DNA from: Acidobacteriota bacterium
GTDB taxonomy: Bacteria > Acidobacteriota > UBA890
Direction: 5' to 3'
NCBI GenBank assembly: GCA_030609765.1
Contig: JAUWTE010000090.1
Span: 1-9,513, forward strand
DNA length: 9,513 nucleotides
Shown here: one piece after another, positions 1-7,060 of the stretch
Position numbering within the stretch: the stretch's first letter is position 1
Layout: every line of letters starts with the position of its first letter
Made by a program: the position numbers and the translations under genes
Notes under the pieces: generated by a model
Databases searched by the model: none
Told to the model about the DNA's origin: nothing
What the model saw: the letters and a program-made list of their open reading frames with translations, nothing else

Positions 1-120
1 CAACTTCATCAACTTGTTCGACGAGGGAATCTCGGCTACGGATTCGATCGTGCCGACACGAATGTCGAGCTTGTCCAGATCGTCGATGGAGATGCTCGGT
101 TTGACGGCCGCTGGCTTCAT
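1..120 (-). CDS. tRNA-binding-domain protein (CsaA/YtpR-like), N-terminal part
   Basis: Forty codons are visible, from ATG at 120-118 to the window edge; the rest lies outside. After a short Pro/Ser-rich leader the residues read L-D-I-R-V-G-T-I-E-S-V and then S-S-N-K-L-M-K-L. This is the first strand and turn of the OB-fold tRNA-binding domain (PF01588), as in CsaA, YtpR and the C-terminus of MetRS, whose consensus is D-I-R-V-G-x-I followed by A/S-D-K-L-L-x-L. Family members bind tRNA or act as small export chaperones, in the cytoplasm. The start is supported by AGGAA five bases upstream. It overlaps the stop of the upstream fragment by ATGA, suggesting coupled translation. Stand-alone or fused status cannot be seen, so no gene symbol is given. 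Confidence 0.82.
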   Translation of the reverse strand, partial: MKPAAVKPSISIDDLDKLDIRVGTIESVAEIPSSNKLMKL

Positions 121-230
121 GAGTGTTCCTGTTCACTTTTGGAATCGAGGTTGACGTAGTGTTTCTGTGCGCCCAAGCTCGCGAACCCTGCGTAGCTGAG
201 CATGCCGTAGTCGATCATCTGGGACGCCTC
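117..230 (-). pseudogene. DUF1801-like gene fragment, both ends missing
   Basis: Directly after the stop of the first sulfatase-like gene, one frame reads V-E-A-S-Q-M-I-D-Y-G-M-L-S-Y-A-G, then F-A-S-L-G-A-Q-K-H-Y-V-N-L, and ends at TGA 119-117. From memory, this resembles the core of DUF1801/YdhG-type proteins (PF08818): E-x-I-x-Y-G-M-P-x-Y, then F-A-A-x-K-x-H-x-x-L-Y. Full family members have roughly 110-140 residues, so most of both ends is absent. The only ATG (218-216) would give 33 residues starting inside the conserved block, hence a remnant rather than a gene. Its end supplies the ribosome binding site for the tRNA-binding gene, which may explain why it persists. The family match rests on about 25 residues and is tentative. 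Confidence 0.45.
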
Positions 231-2587
231 TACTGTATGTAGCCAAGAGCCCTGAGCTCCCTCAACCTCTCCGGATCGAGCTCGATCTGCGGCGCTTGCC
301 CCTCTCCGGTAAGCAGCAACTGATTGCAGCGTTGCTGGGCCAGAAGCTCCTGCAGGAGCAGCTGGATTCGGACAGGCTCGCTTCTTGCCTCGTCCTGTTG
401 TTCCAGCGGGTCGAGCGACAAATCGTACAGGTGAGGGGCCCCGGCTTCATCCAGGATGATCTTCCTCTGGCCCCGGTGGAGTGCTAGCCCGCGCCGGCCG
501 GACGTGCTGGATGGCCGGGTCGTCGCATAGACTCCGCGATCGGGTATCACGCCCTCGAATATCACTGGGAGCAAGCTGACTCCTTGGAAGCTGGCGCGCG
601 GATCGTCGATGCCGAGGCCGTCCACGAGGGTCGGACCCAGATCAACGAGGCTGACCGGGACCTCTACCACGGGTTGGTAACCGTCCGTGCTCGCCGGCCA
701 CTTGATCACGAGTGGGATTCTCAGGACCTCTCCGTACAGGGTCTGACGATGGAGAAAGTCTCTGTGCTCGAAGAAGGCCTCGCCGTGGTCTGCCAGCAAG
801 ATCACCAAGGCGTCGTCGTACCGGTCTCTTGCCTGCAGCTCTGCAATGACTCTGCCCACCAGGGAGTCGGCATAGGCGACGTTCTCGTCGTAGCGGTCGC
901 GCACGTAGCGCACCGCCTCGTCGGACAAGGCAATCCCCGAGCGGGAGTGGCTGTTGAGGCTATCGACAGAGACATCGATGACCGCCCCCGAGCTATCGGC
1001 GTACGCACCGCGGTAGGGGGGTGGCGGGTCGTAAGGACCGTGTGGTGGCAGCAAGTGAATGAGCGCGAAGGTGGGGCGGTCCGGCACAAACATGAGGTCT
1101 GGATCCGGCAAGGTGTCGCGCAGGTTTTGGTCAATCAGCTCGATTCCTTCGAACCCGCGTCGCAGCGGCCGATTGCCCCGATAGACGTTGTGATGGCTTC
1201 CCAGGAAGGTGTAGTAGCCGGCGTCGGCGAGCATTTCCGTCAGTGTGGTGATCGAGTCGGGGAGGCGTCGGTCCCAGTCTTCGACGCCATGTGCATCGGG
1301 ATATCGCCCGGTCAGAAGGGATGCCGTGGTGGGTGCCGTCCAAGACGAAGGTGAAGATGCCCAGGTGAACTTGGTTCCTTCGGCTGCCAGGCCGTCGACG
1401 GACGGGGTGGGGCGAGCAGCCCCAAATGTGGAGAAAGCATCGGCGCGGGCGGCATCCAGAAGAATGACGACGATGTCGGGGCGACCGAGCCGGCCCGAAG
1501 ACGGCACCTCCGGCAGATCGCAAGCCATGTACGCCGGCGGTAGGGTCTCACAGCTACAGGTGATGCGGAGATCCTGCCAGGCGACGTGGCCGTTCATGCC
1601 TCCCCACACCCGCACCCGCAGGAGCACCTCCTCTCCCGCCCAATGCTCGAGAGACAGGTCGAATGAGGCGCGGTCCGGCGACCTGAACAGTGATCCCCCG
1701 CCGAAGGCATGCTCGTAGACAACTTCTGCTGTGCCGGTGGAATCGACGACCTCAATCGAGGCGAAAAGATCTTTCACCTCCGCCTGGCCTTCCGAGCGCG
1801 CTCGCGAGGCGTCTCCTTGTGTTCCTGCAGGGTCGGCTAGAGATCTGAGGAGCTCGGCGGTGATTCTGGCACCTTCGGGCACCTCGATAGCCAGGTCCAG
1901 AATGCTGTCCGCGGGCATGAGGAGGCCAGGATCCACTTCCAGATGCACGCCTCCGGGGTCACTTCCAGCATTCTGCTCGACGCCTCCCGCCCCTGGAACA
2001 TCGCCCGGCCGTAGCGTCGTCGGGGGACGCCCGAGAGAGTTGTGGATCGCGAGATTCCGAACTCTTGCGGCACCCATCACTGTGGAATCGCCGGACTCGA
2101 CAGGGCCCACGGCGGCAAACTCCAGCACCATGAGGTTTCTGCCGGCCCGAAGGAGGCCCTCCGGCAGCAGAAGAGAGTAGGCCTGGTATTCCGCCCCCAG
2201 CTCGATCGTCTCCAGCGGCTCGCCGCTCAGGACGGGGGTCATGGTTTGGGGTCCGTCGCCAGGTTGGCTCAGAGCACGCGCCTCGAGGGTCATCACGAGG
2301 TCACCAGGAGCCGCCGCAACGAAAAAAAGCTCCGCTCGCTTGGAGCGCGCCCGCACAGCCACCCGGGGATCGGATCGGGAAGATGATCTTCCTACCCAGC
2401 CATCCCCGAGCTCGTGAGCCACGGCGCTGGACGAGGGCAGAATCACCTCGGTGCCCACCTGAATGTCGAGAAGGGGAAGGAGGTCGGACACTCGCAGAAA
2501 TGCGGTCTGCTCTTGACCACAGCAGGTCAGGAGCAGGATACCGGTCAGCGCCAGCCCTACCGACGGGCTGAGGAGCCTCGCTCTCAT
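230..2587 (-). CDS. Sulfatase-fold lipoprotein, downstream tandem copy (Thr-type nucleophile)
   Basis: This 785-residue exported protein opens with M-R-A-R, a hydrophobic stretch and L-L-L-T-C-C-G, a lipoprotein signal with the lipid Cys at 22 or 23. Residues about 60-190 and 215-345 look like two beta-sandwich domains; the second ends in W-Q-D-L-R-I-T. The sulfatase domain (PF00884) starts at R-P-D-I-V-V-I-L-L-D (metal Asp 378). The catalytic block is S-S-W-T-A-P-T-T-A-S-L-L-T-G-R, with Thr417 where formylglycine sulfatases have Cys or Ser, and Thr instead of the motif Arg. P-P-H-G-P-Y-D, Y-D-E-N-V-A-Y-A-D and A-D-H-G-E (Asp600, His601) follow. The tail is L-R-A-L-G-Y-I-Q. ATG 2587 is preferred over an in-frame TTG at 2629 because it leaves a clean signal peptide and has GAG six bases upstream. 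The substrate is unknown; a phosphoester or phosphotransfer reaction is as likely as sulfate removal. Confidence 0.88.
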   Translation of the reverse strand: MRARLLSPSVGLALTGILLLTCCGQEQTAFLRVSDLLPLLDIQVGTEVILPSSSAVAHELGDGWVGRSSSRSDPRVAVRARSKRAELFFVAAAPGDLVMTLEARALSQPGDGPQTMTPVLSGEPLETIELGAEYQAYSLLLPEGLLRAGRNLMVLEFAAVGPVESGDSTVMGAARVRNLAIHNSLGRPPTTLRPGDVPGAGGVEQNAGSDPGGVHLEVDPGLLMPADSILDLAIEVPEGARITAELLRSLADPAGTQGDASRARSEGQAEVKDLFASIEVVDSTGTAEVVYEHAFGGGSLFRSPDRASFDLSLEHWAGEEVLLRVRVWGGMNGHVAWQDLRITCSCETLPPAYMACDLPEVPSSGRLGRPDIVVILLDAARADAFSTFGAARPTPSVDGLAAEGTKFTWASSPSSWTAPTTASLLTGRYPDAHGVEDWDRRLPDSITTLTEMLADAGYYTFLGSHHNVYRGNRPLRRGFEGIELIDQNLRDTLPDPDLMFVPDRPTFALIHLLPPHGPYDPPPPYRGAYADSSGAVIDVSVDSLNSHSRSGIALSDEAVRYVRDRYDENVAYADSLVGRVIAELQARDRYDDALVILLADHGEAFFEHRDFLHRQTLYGEVLRIPLVIKWPASTDGYQPVVEVPVSLVDLGPTLVDGLGIDDPRASFQGVSLLPVIFEGVIPDRGVYATTRPSSTSGRRGLALHRGQRKIILDEAGAPHLYDLSLDPLEQQDEARSEPVRIQLLLQELLAQQRCNQLLLTGEGQAPQIELDPERLRELRALGYIQ

Positions 2588-2651
2588 GATCCGCTCGTGG
2601 CGGCAATCTTCGCTGCTTCGATAACGCAACGTGGCCCTCGTGTGCTATCGC

Positions 2652-2669
2652 GATCGCGTGGCCGCGATC
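2652..2669. other. GC-rich hairpin between the tandem copies
   Basis: GATCGCG and CGCGATC form a perfect 7-bp stem around a TGGC loop. It lies in the spacer between the glycosyltransferase remnant and the start of the downstream sulfatase-like gene. No T-run follows on either strand, so it is not a standard intrinsic terminator. It could be a regulatory or attenuating RNA structure or simple chance in GC-rich DNA. Confidence 0.25.
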
Positions 2670-2685
2670 CGTAGAGAAATCCAGG

Positions 2686-2745
2686 CTAACGCGCGACGTG
2701 CAAGAGATGATAGCGGCGGCCCCGCACCGTCGGCGTCACCACTTC
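2686..2745 (-). pseudogene. 3' remnant of a duplicated glycosyltransferase gene (19 codons plus stop)
   Basis: Immediately after the TAG of the upstream sulfatase-like gene, in the same frame, the DNA reads E-V-V-T-P-T-V-R-G-R-R-Y-H-L-L-H-V-A-R and stops at TAG 2688-2686. The last 19 residues of the glycosyltransferase (5224-5168) read E-I-V-R-P-A-A-G-G-P-R-Y-H-L-F-T-F-K-R followed by TAG. They align without gaps, with 9 of 19 residues identical and the stop in register, and they share the 11 bases CGCTATCATCT. The spacer to the next sulfatase-like start is also similar (98 versus 91 bases). It is read as the scar of a tandem duplication. It has no start codon and is not expected to be a gene. 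Confidence 0.7.
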
Positions 2746-5073
2746 CTACTGGATGTAACCGAGGGCCCTGAGCTCCCTCAACCTCTCCGGGTCGAGCTCG
2801 ATCTGAGGCACCTGACCCGCGCCGGCCAACAGCATCTGATTGCAGCGTTGCTGAGCCAGTAGCTCCTGCAAAAGGAGCTGGGTCACGACGGGCTCGGCGC
2901 GTGCCTTGTTGTTCTGCTCCATGGGGTCGAGCGAGAGATCGTACAGATGCGGTGCGGAGTTTTCATCCAGGATGACTTTCTTTGGGCCCCGATAGAGCGC
3001 CCGCGCCGGGTGCAGGACATGGTTCGACGGTCGCGTGATCGCGTACACGGCGCGATCCGTGGTGGCGTCGTCGAAAACCGCTGGCAGCAGGCTGACACCC
3101 TGGAATTGGGCGCCCATATCGCTGATTCCCAGACCATCTACCAGTGTCGGCCCCAGGTCGACAAGACTCACGTGCTGCTCAATGACCGAGCTGTACCCGC
3201 TCATGCTCGCGGGCCATTTGATCACCAACGGTATTCTCAGAACCTCCTCGTGCACGGTTTTTCGGTGCAGGAAGGAACCGTGCTCGAAGAAAGCTTCCCC
3301 GTGGTCGGCCAACAGAACCACCATCGCGTCGTCGTAGCGGCCCCGATCGCGCAACATCTCTAGAATCCGTCCCACCAGAGCATCGGCATAGGCGACGTTC
3401 TCGTCGTAGCGGTCGCGCATGTGGCGGATGAACTCTTCGGACGCCAGCTTCCTCAGGCGATAGTAGTCGTTGAGGGCGGGGTCGATGCCGACGAAATTCG
3501 CTGGTGGGTCCTCAGCATATTGATCCCAGTAGGGCGGCGGCGGCATGTAGGGACTGTGGGGCGGCATGAGGTGAATGAGAGCAAAGGTGGGACGGTCAGG
3601 CACGAATAGGCTGTCCGGCCCGGGCAATGTGCTTCGCATGCTGTGGTCGATGTGCTCCATCTGCTCGAATCCGTGCCGCACGGGGAGATTGCCCTGGTAG
3701 ACGAGGTGCTGGCTCCCCAAGAAAGTGTAGTAGCCGGCTTCGGCGAGCATCTCCGTGACGGTCGGTATCGAGTCGGAAAGACGCTGGTTCCACTCTTGTA
3801 CGCCGTGGGCATCCGGGTAACGCCCGGTCAGTAGGGACGCGGTGGCAGGTGATGTCCAAGATGATGGCGAATAGGCCCTGGTGAACCTGGTTCCTTCGGC
3901 TGCCAGGCTATCGACGAATGGAGTGGGTCGGGCGGCACCGTAGGCAGAGAACGCGTCGGCCCGGGCGGCATCGAGGATGATGAAGAAGATATCCGGCCGT
4001 CCGAGTTGCCCGGAAGGCGGTACCCGGGGGAGGTCGCAAGCCATGTAGGTTGGCGGCAAGTTCTCGCAGTCGCACGTGATTCGCAGATTCTGCCAGAGGA
4101 CGTGGCCGTTCACGCCTCCCCAGACCCTCAACCGCAGAAGCACGTTCCCGCCAACCCATTCCTCGAGAGGAAGATCGAGGAATTGTCGGTCGGCGGTACC
4201 CGGCGGCGACGATCCGCCAAAGCGGTGCTCGTAGAGGACCTCGCTCGCGCCCTCGGACTCGATGATCTCGATCGAGGCAACAATGTCTCGGGCCACGTCC
4301 GCGGCGTCCTGCGGTTGGCTGGCGAAAATCCTAGTGAGCTCGGCAGCGACTCGGGCTCCCTTCGGCACCTCCAGTGCCAGATCCAGGACGCTGTCCGTCG
4401 GCATCTGCAAATCGGAATCCGCCGCTATCTGTTCGTCGACGAGGTCACCTTCAGCACCTTGCTCAATATCAGCCGCGACGGCGGCGGCTCCTGGCCGCTC
4501 CGGCCAGGCTGGTCGGCCGATAGAGTTGCGCACCTCCAGGTTGCGCACTATCGCGGGACCCACCGCCGTACCATCGTCAGGGTCAATCGGACCAACAGTC
4601 GCGAATCCCAGCGTCACGAGATTTCGGCCAGGATTCAGAAGCTCTGCCGGTAGTTGCTGGGAGTAGGTCTTGAAGTTCAAACCCAGTTCGAAGGTCTCGA
4701 GTGGCGATCCTCCCAGGAAGATCGTCATCGTCTGGGGCCCGTCGTCAGGCCGGGAGAGAGCACGGACCTCGAGCGTCAGCTCGAGGTCCCCCGGTGAAGC
4801 GGCGACGATGTGCAGATCGGCTAGCCTCGCGCGAACTCTGGCGCTCGGGCGCGGCTGAGGCTTAGAGGAAAACCTCCCACCCCAGCCCCAACCGAGCTCG
4901 GGTATCGCGAAGCCCGTCGAGGGCAAAATCCGCTCGGAGCCCACCTGTATTTCCAGAACGGGAAGCAGGTCGGCCACTCGCAGATAAACCGCCTGCTCTC
5001 GGCCGCAAGAGGTGGCGGGAAAAATGGCCAAGAGCAAGAGTGCCATCGAGGCACCGAGACCCCACGCTCTCAC
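2746..5073 (-). CDS. Sulfatase-fold lipoprotein, upstream tandem copy (Thr-type nucleophile)
   Basis: This is a 775-residue paralog of the downstream copy, with the same layout and the same L-R-A-L-G-Y-I-Q end. GTG 5073 is chosen as the start because AGGAG lies six bases upstream and the protein then opens V-R-A-W and a hydrophobic helix with lipobox A-T-S-C (Cys23). A TTG at 5115 would only add 14 polar residues. Two predicted beta-sandwich segments (about 60-185 and 215-335; the second ends in W-Q-N-L-R-I-T) precede the sulfatase domain. There, I-I-L-D-A-A-R-A-D gives metal Asp368, S-S-W-T-S-P-A-T-A-S-L-L-T-G places Thr407 at the nucleophile site with no motif Arg, and A-D-H-G-E supplies Asp590 and His591. 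The P-P-H-x-P-Y loop reads P-P-H-S-P-Y-M-P-P here against P-P-H-G-P-Y-D-P-P in the paralog. It starts 91 bases after the glycosyltransferase and is probably cotranscribed with it. Likely anchored to a membrane facing the periplasm; substrate unknown. Confidence 0.88.
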   Translation of the reverse strand: MRAWGLGASMALLLLAIFPATSCGREQAVYLRVADLLPVLEIQVGSERILPSTGFAIPELGWGWGGRFSSKPQPRPSARVRARLADLHIVAASPGDLELTLEVRALSRPDDGPQTMTIFLGGSPLETFELGLNFKTYSQQLPAELLNPGRNLVTLGFATVGPIDPDDGTAVGPAIVRNLEVRNSIGRPAWPERPGAAAVAADIEQGAEGDLVDEQIAADSDLQMPTDSVLDLALEVPKGARVAAELTRIFASQPQDAADVARDIVASIEIIESEGASEVLYEHRFGGSSPPGTADRQFLDLPLEEWVGGNVLLRLRVWGGVNGHVLWQNLRITCDCENLPPTYMACDLPRVPPSGQLGRPDIFFIILDAARADAFSAYGAARPTPFVDSLAAEGTRFTRAYSPSSWTSPATASLLTGRYPDAHGVQEWNQRLSDSIPTVTEMLAEAGYYTFLGSQHLVYQGNLPVRHGFEQMEHIDHSMRSTLPGPDSLFVPDRPTFALIHLMPPHSPYMPPPPYWDQYAEDPPANFVGIDPALNDYYRLRKLASEEFIRHMRDRYDENVAYADALVGRILEMLRDRGRYDDAMVVLLADHGEAFFEHGSFLHRKTVHEEVLRIPLVIKWPASMSGYSSVIEQHVSLVDLGPTLVDGLGISDMGAQFQGVSLLPAVFDDATTDRAVYAITRPSNHVLHPARALYRGPKKVILDENSAPHLYDLSLDPMEQNNKARAEPVVTQLLLQELLAQQRCNQMLLAGAGQVPQIELDPERLRELRALGYIQ

Positions 5074-5079
5074 TCTTTG

Positions 5080-5084
5080 CTCCT
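5080..5084 (-). promoter_or_regulatory. Ribosome binding site that fixes the GTG start of the upstream sulfatase-like gene
   Basis: AGGAG lies six bases before GTG 5073. The same leader position in the downstream paralog holds GAG six bases before its ATG at 2587, so both genes keep the core of the site and the start in register. Confidence 0.6.
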
Positions 5085-5164
5085 GTCCCGGCTCCTCGAG
5101 AATGCGATTCCACAAGGTGCAAGCTCCTTCGTCAGGATGAGCCCCTCCGCCGACGAGACCGACA

Positions 5165-6967
5165 CTAACGCTTGAATGTGAACAGATGATAGCGAGGCCC
5201 CCCGGCAGCCGGCCTCACTATCTCTTCCTCGACTTCAACTGCCCGCGACGAGGCGCGAAACTCTCCCAGCGGGGCGCTCCCCTCCACGAAGATATAAGCA
5301 TCCGGGCCCACCGATCGTATCTGAGCGGACACGGTAGGGAAGCGGTCGGCACCGTCGGCCGGCGCCACAACGAACTTGCCCCCGGCGAGAAAGGCCAGCG
5401 GGTACGCAGTCCAGTAGTCGGCGATGAATGCCTCGCCGCCCCTCGATTCGAGCTCGTCGACCAGGCCCGGATAAGGCGAGCCCGAGGAACGGGGCGACAG
5501 CAAGCTTGCTTGCCCCCACAAGCTCCCCGCAGCGAGCCCGGCAGTGAGCAGAATGAGAAGAACATACCGGCCGGCCCTTCCCGTTCGGCCGGTGAATCCC
5601 CACTCCAGCAGAAGGTACAGAGTGGCGGGCAAGCTGAGGAGCAGGGGCAGGAGGTAGCGGGCCGCGCTTGCGTCCTGCGCGTATGCCGAGGTCACGACCA
5701 GAAGAAACGTCGCCAACGTTGTCCCTCCGAACAACACCAGCGGTGGGATCGGCCCAGGCGAGCCATCGTCCGCGAGGCCGAGCTCCCGGCGGCGCTGCAA
5801 CAACAACACTGCCAACAACACGCATAGGGCAGCCATCAACGGGCCTGCCCCCCCCGCTAAGGGCCAGAAGGCTGTCGGAACGACCTGCCCAAAAAGCAGA
5901 AAAAGTCGCTCAGGCCAGGCGATCAGGGGGGCCAAGCGGAAGGGCTGACCGTACCCACCCCCGCCGGCCCAGGCCACGGCCAACGAAGACGTGATCGAAA
6001 ACACCATGTGGCCCGCGGCGATCGCAAGAAGCATCCGGAGCCCGGCAGAACTCTCCCACAGCCTCTTCAAGAACCCGGCAATGCCACCGGGCCGGGAGCG
6101 CGACAAAAGCGCCAACTCTGTCAGGTACAGGAGCGCGAAGTAGAAAGCCGCATAGAGAACCATCGGGGTCCCCTCGGGATAATTCATGCCGGTCCAGCTC
6201 TCGAGCGCCGCGTCGCCCGCCAGAATCAGGGGAGCGGCTAGCGCCAGGGCCAGAAGACCCACTCCGGCCAGGGCCAAGAAGACCGCGCGCAATCGACCCC
6301 GCAGCAGACGAAAGAGGATCAAGCCGTTGATCGACCAGCCTTCCGCGACGAACAAAGGTCTGCTCTCCGCGAGCGCCCGGGTGACGAGCAGGGCAAGCGG
6401 AACGAGCATGATCGTCCCGACCAGGGGGTTCACGAAGAGCGCGAACCCCGCCACTGTACCAAGAGCAACCAACCTGGCCGCTCCCGGATCTTGCCGGCGC
6501 CAGCACCTCTCGAAGAGGAGCAGGAACAAAGTCCCGAGCAGCAGCACCTCGGCAAACCCGCCCCTGGCCTTGACGGTCCAGAGGTTGAAGAAGGGGGTGC
6601 CGAGGGCGGTCCACAGCAGAATCAGCCCCGTCTCCAGGGGCCGAAAGAAGCGCCGCAAGAGAAAGTAGGCCGCCAACAGAAAGGTGAGTGAGTAGAGCAA
6701 GGGAACGAGGCGCAGGCTGAAGGCGCTCTCGCCGAGAAGGGCGAATGACGCAGCCACACTCCACGGCTCGAGTGCCCCGAGGTACGACTGCCCGGCGTAA
6801 AAAACGGGCCAGCTCTCCCCCGCCAGGATGTCGCGGGCCATCAGCCCGACAACGGCCTCGTCGCTGTCGAAGTCCTTGAGGGGAACGATCACGGCGCCGA
6901 GCCTCGTCAGCAGGGCGACGAGAAGCACGATTACGAGGATGGACCCGGTGATGAGCTTCTTTCTCAT
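5165..6967 (-). CDS. GT-C family integral membrane glycosyltransferase (PMT/ArnT-like)
   Basis: This 600-residue protein has a positively charged start (M-R-K-K), an N-terminal membrane helix and many further hydrophobic segments to about residue 490, then a soluble C-terminal domain. After helix 1 the loop reads D-F-D-S-D-E-A (34-37 D-S-D-E), the acidic motif GT-C transferases use for catalysis or metal. V-F-Y-A-G-Q-S-Y-L-G follows, typical of the PF13231 (ArnT/PMT-like) group, and then K-A-R-G-G-F-A-E near 133-140. Such enzymes move a sugar from a polyprenyl-phosphate carrier onto a lipid, glycan or protein on the outer face of the inner membrane. The C-terminal part (I-A-D-Y-W-T-A-Y-P-L, then R-Y-H-L near the end) is a common tail in this family. 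ATG 6967 is the natural start, though the ribosome site is weak. It precedes the sulfatase-like pair, so the three may modify one surface molecule. Donor and acceptor are unknown. Confidence 0.85.
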   Translation of the reverse strand: MRKKLITGSILVIVLLVALLTRLGAVIVPLKDFDSDEAVVGLMARDILAGESWPVFYAGQSYLGALEPWSVAASFALLGESAFSLRLVPLLYSLTFLLAAYFLLRRFFRPLETGLILLWTALGTPFFNLWTVKARGGFAEVLLLGTLFLLLFERCWRRQDPGAARLVALGTVAGFALFVNPLVGTIMLVPLALLVTRALAESRPLFVAEGWSINGLILFRLLRGRLRAVFLALAGVGLLALALAAPLILAGDAALESWTGMNYPEGTPMVLYAAFYFALLYLTELALLSRSRPGGIAGFLKRLWESSAGLRMLLAIAAGHMVFSITSSLAVAWAGGGGYGQPFRLAPLIAWPERLFLLFGQVVPTAFWPLAGGAGPLMAALCVLLAVLLLQRRRELGLADDGSPGPIPPLVLFGGTTLATFLLVVTSAYAQDASAARYLLPLLLSLPATLYLLLEWGFTGRTGRAGRYVLLILLTAGLAAGSLWGQASLLSPRSSGSPYPGLVDELESRGGEAFIADYWTAYPLAFLAGGKFVVAPADGADRFPTVSAQIRSVGPDAYIFVEGSAPLGEFRASSRAVEVEEEIVRPAAGGPRYHLFTFKR

Positions 6968-7033
6968 TCTGGCGCGATCATCTCACGCAGATGACGCCGG
7001 CAGCTAGAACGAGAGAGCGCTGGGCCGTAGCCG

Positions 7034-7060
7034 CACCACGAAAGGCCCGGCCCTTTGGTG
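7034..7060 (-). terminator. Hairpin just after the VOC lipoprotein gene (possible weak terminator)
   Basis: On the minus strand CACC-A-AAAGG pairs with CCTTT-CGT-GGTG around a GC-rich loop, giving an interrupted stem that begins at the base after the VOC gene stop. No U-tract follows, so termination would be inefficient or Rho-assisted. It may separate the VOC gene from the glycosyltransferase operon. Confidence 0.3.

Noticed and set aside
584..1354. Plus-strand open frame of 256 codons, and others at 1245-1718, 1731-2180, 4006-4653 and 5186-5827
   Set aside because: They lie opposite well-supported minus-strand genes, have no recognisable motifs and arise from GC-rich antisense codon patterns.
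2649..2658. CGCGATCGCG palindrome resembling the cyanobacterial HIP1 element
   Set aside because: A single occurrence in GC-rich DNA; no iteration in the window.
230..5073. Recent duplication or assembly artefact of the two sulfatase-like genes
   Set aside because: The copies differ throughout at both nucleotide and residue level, so they are real, old paralogs.
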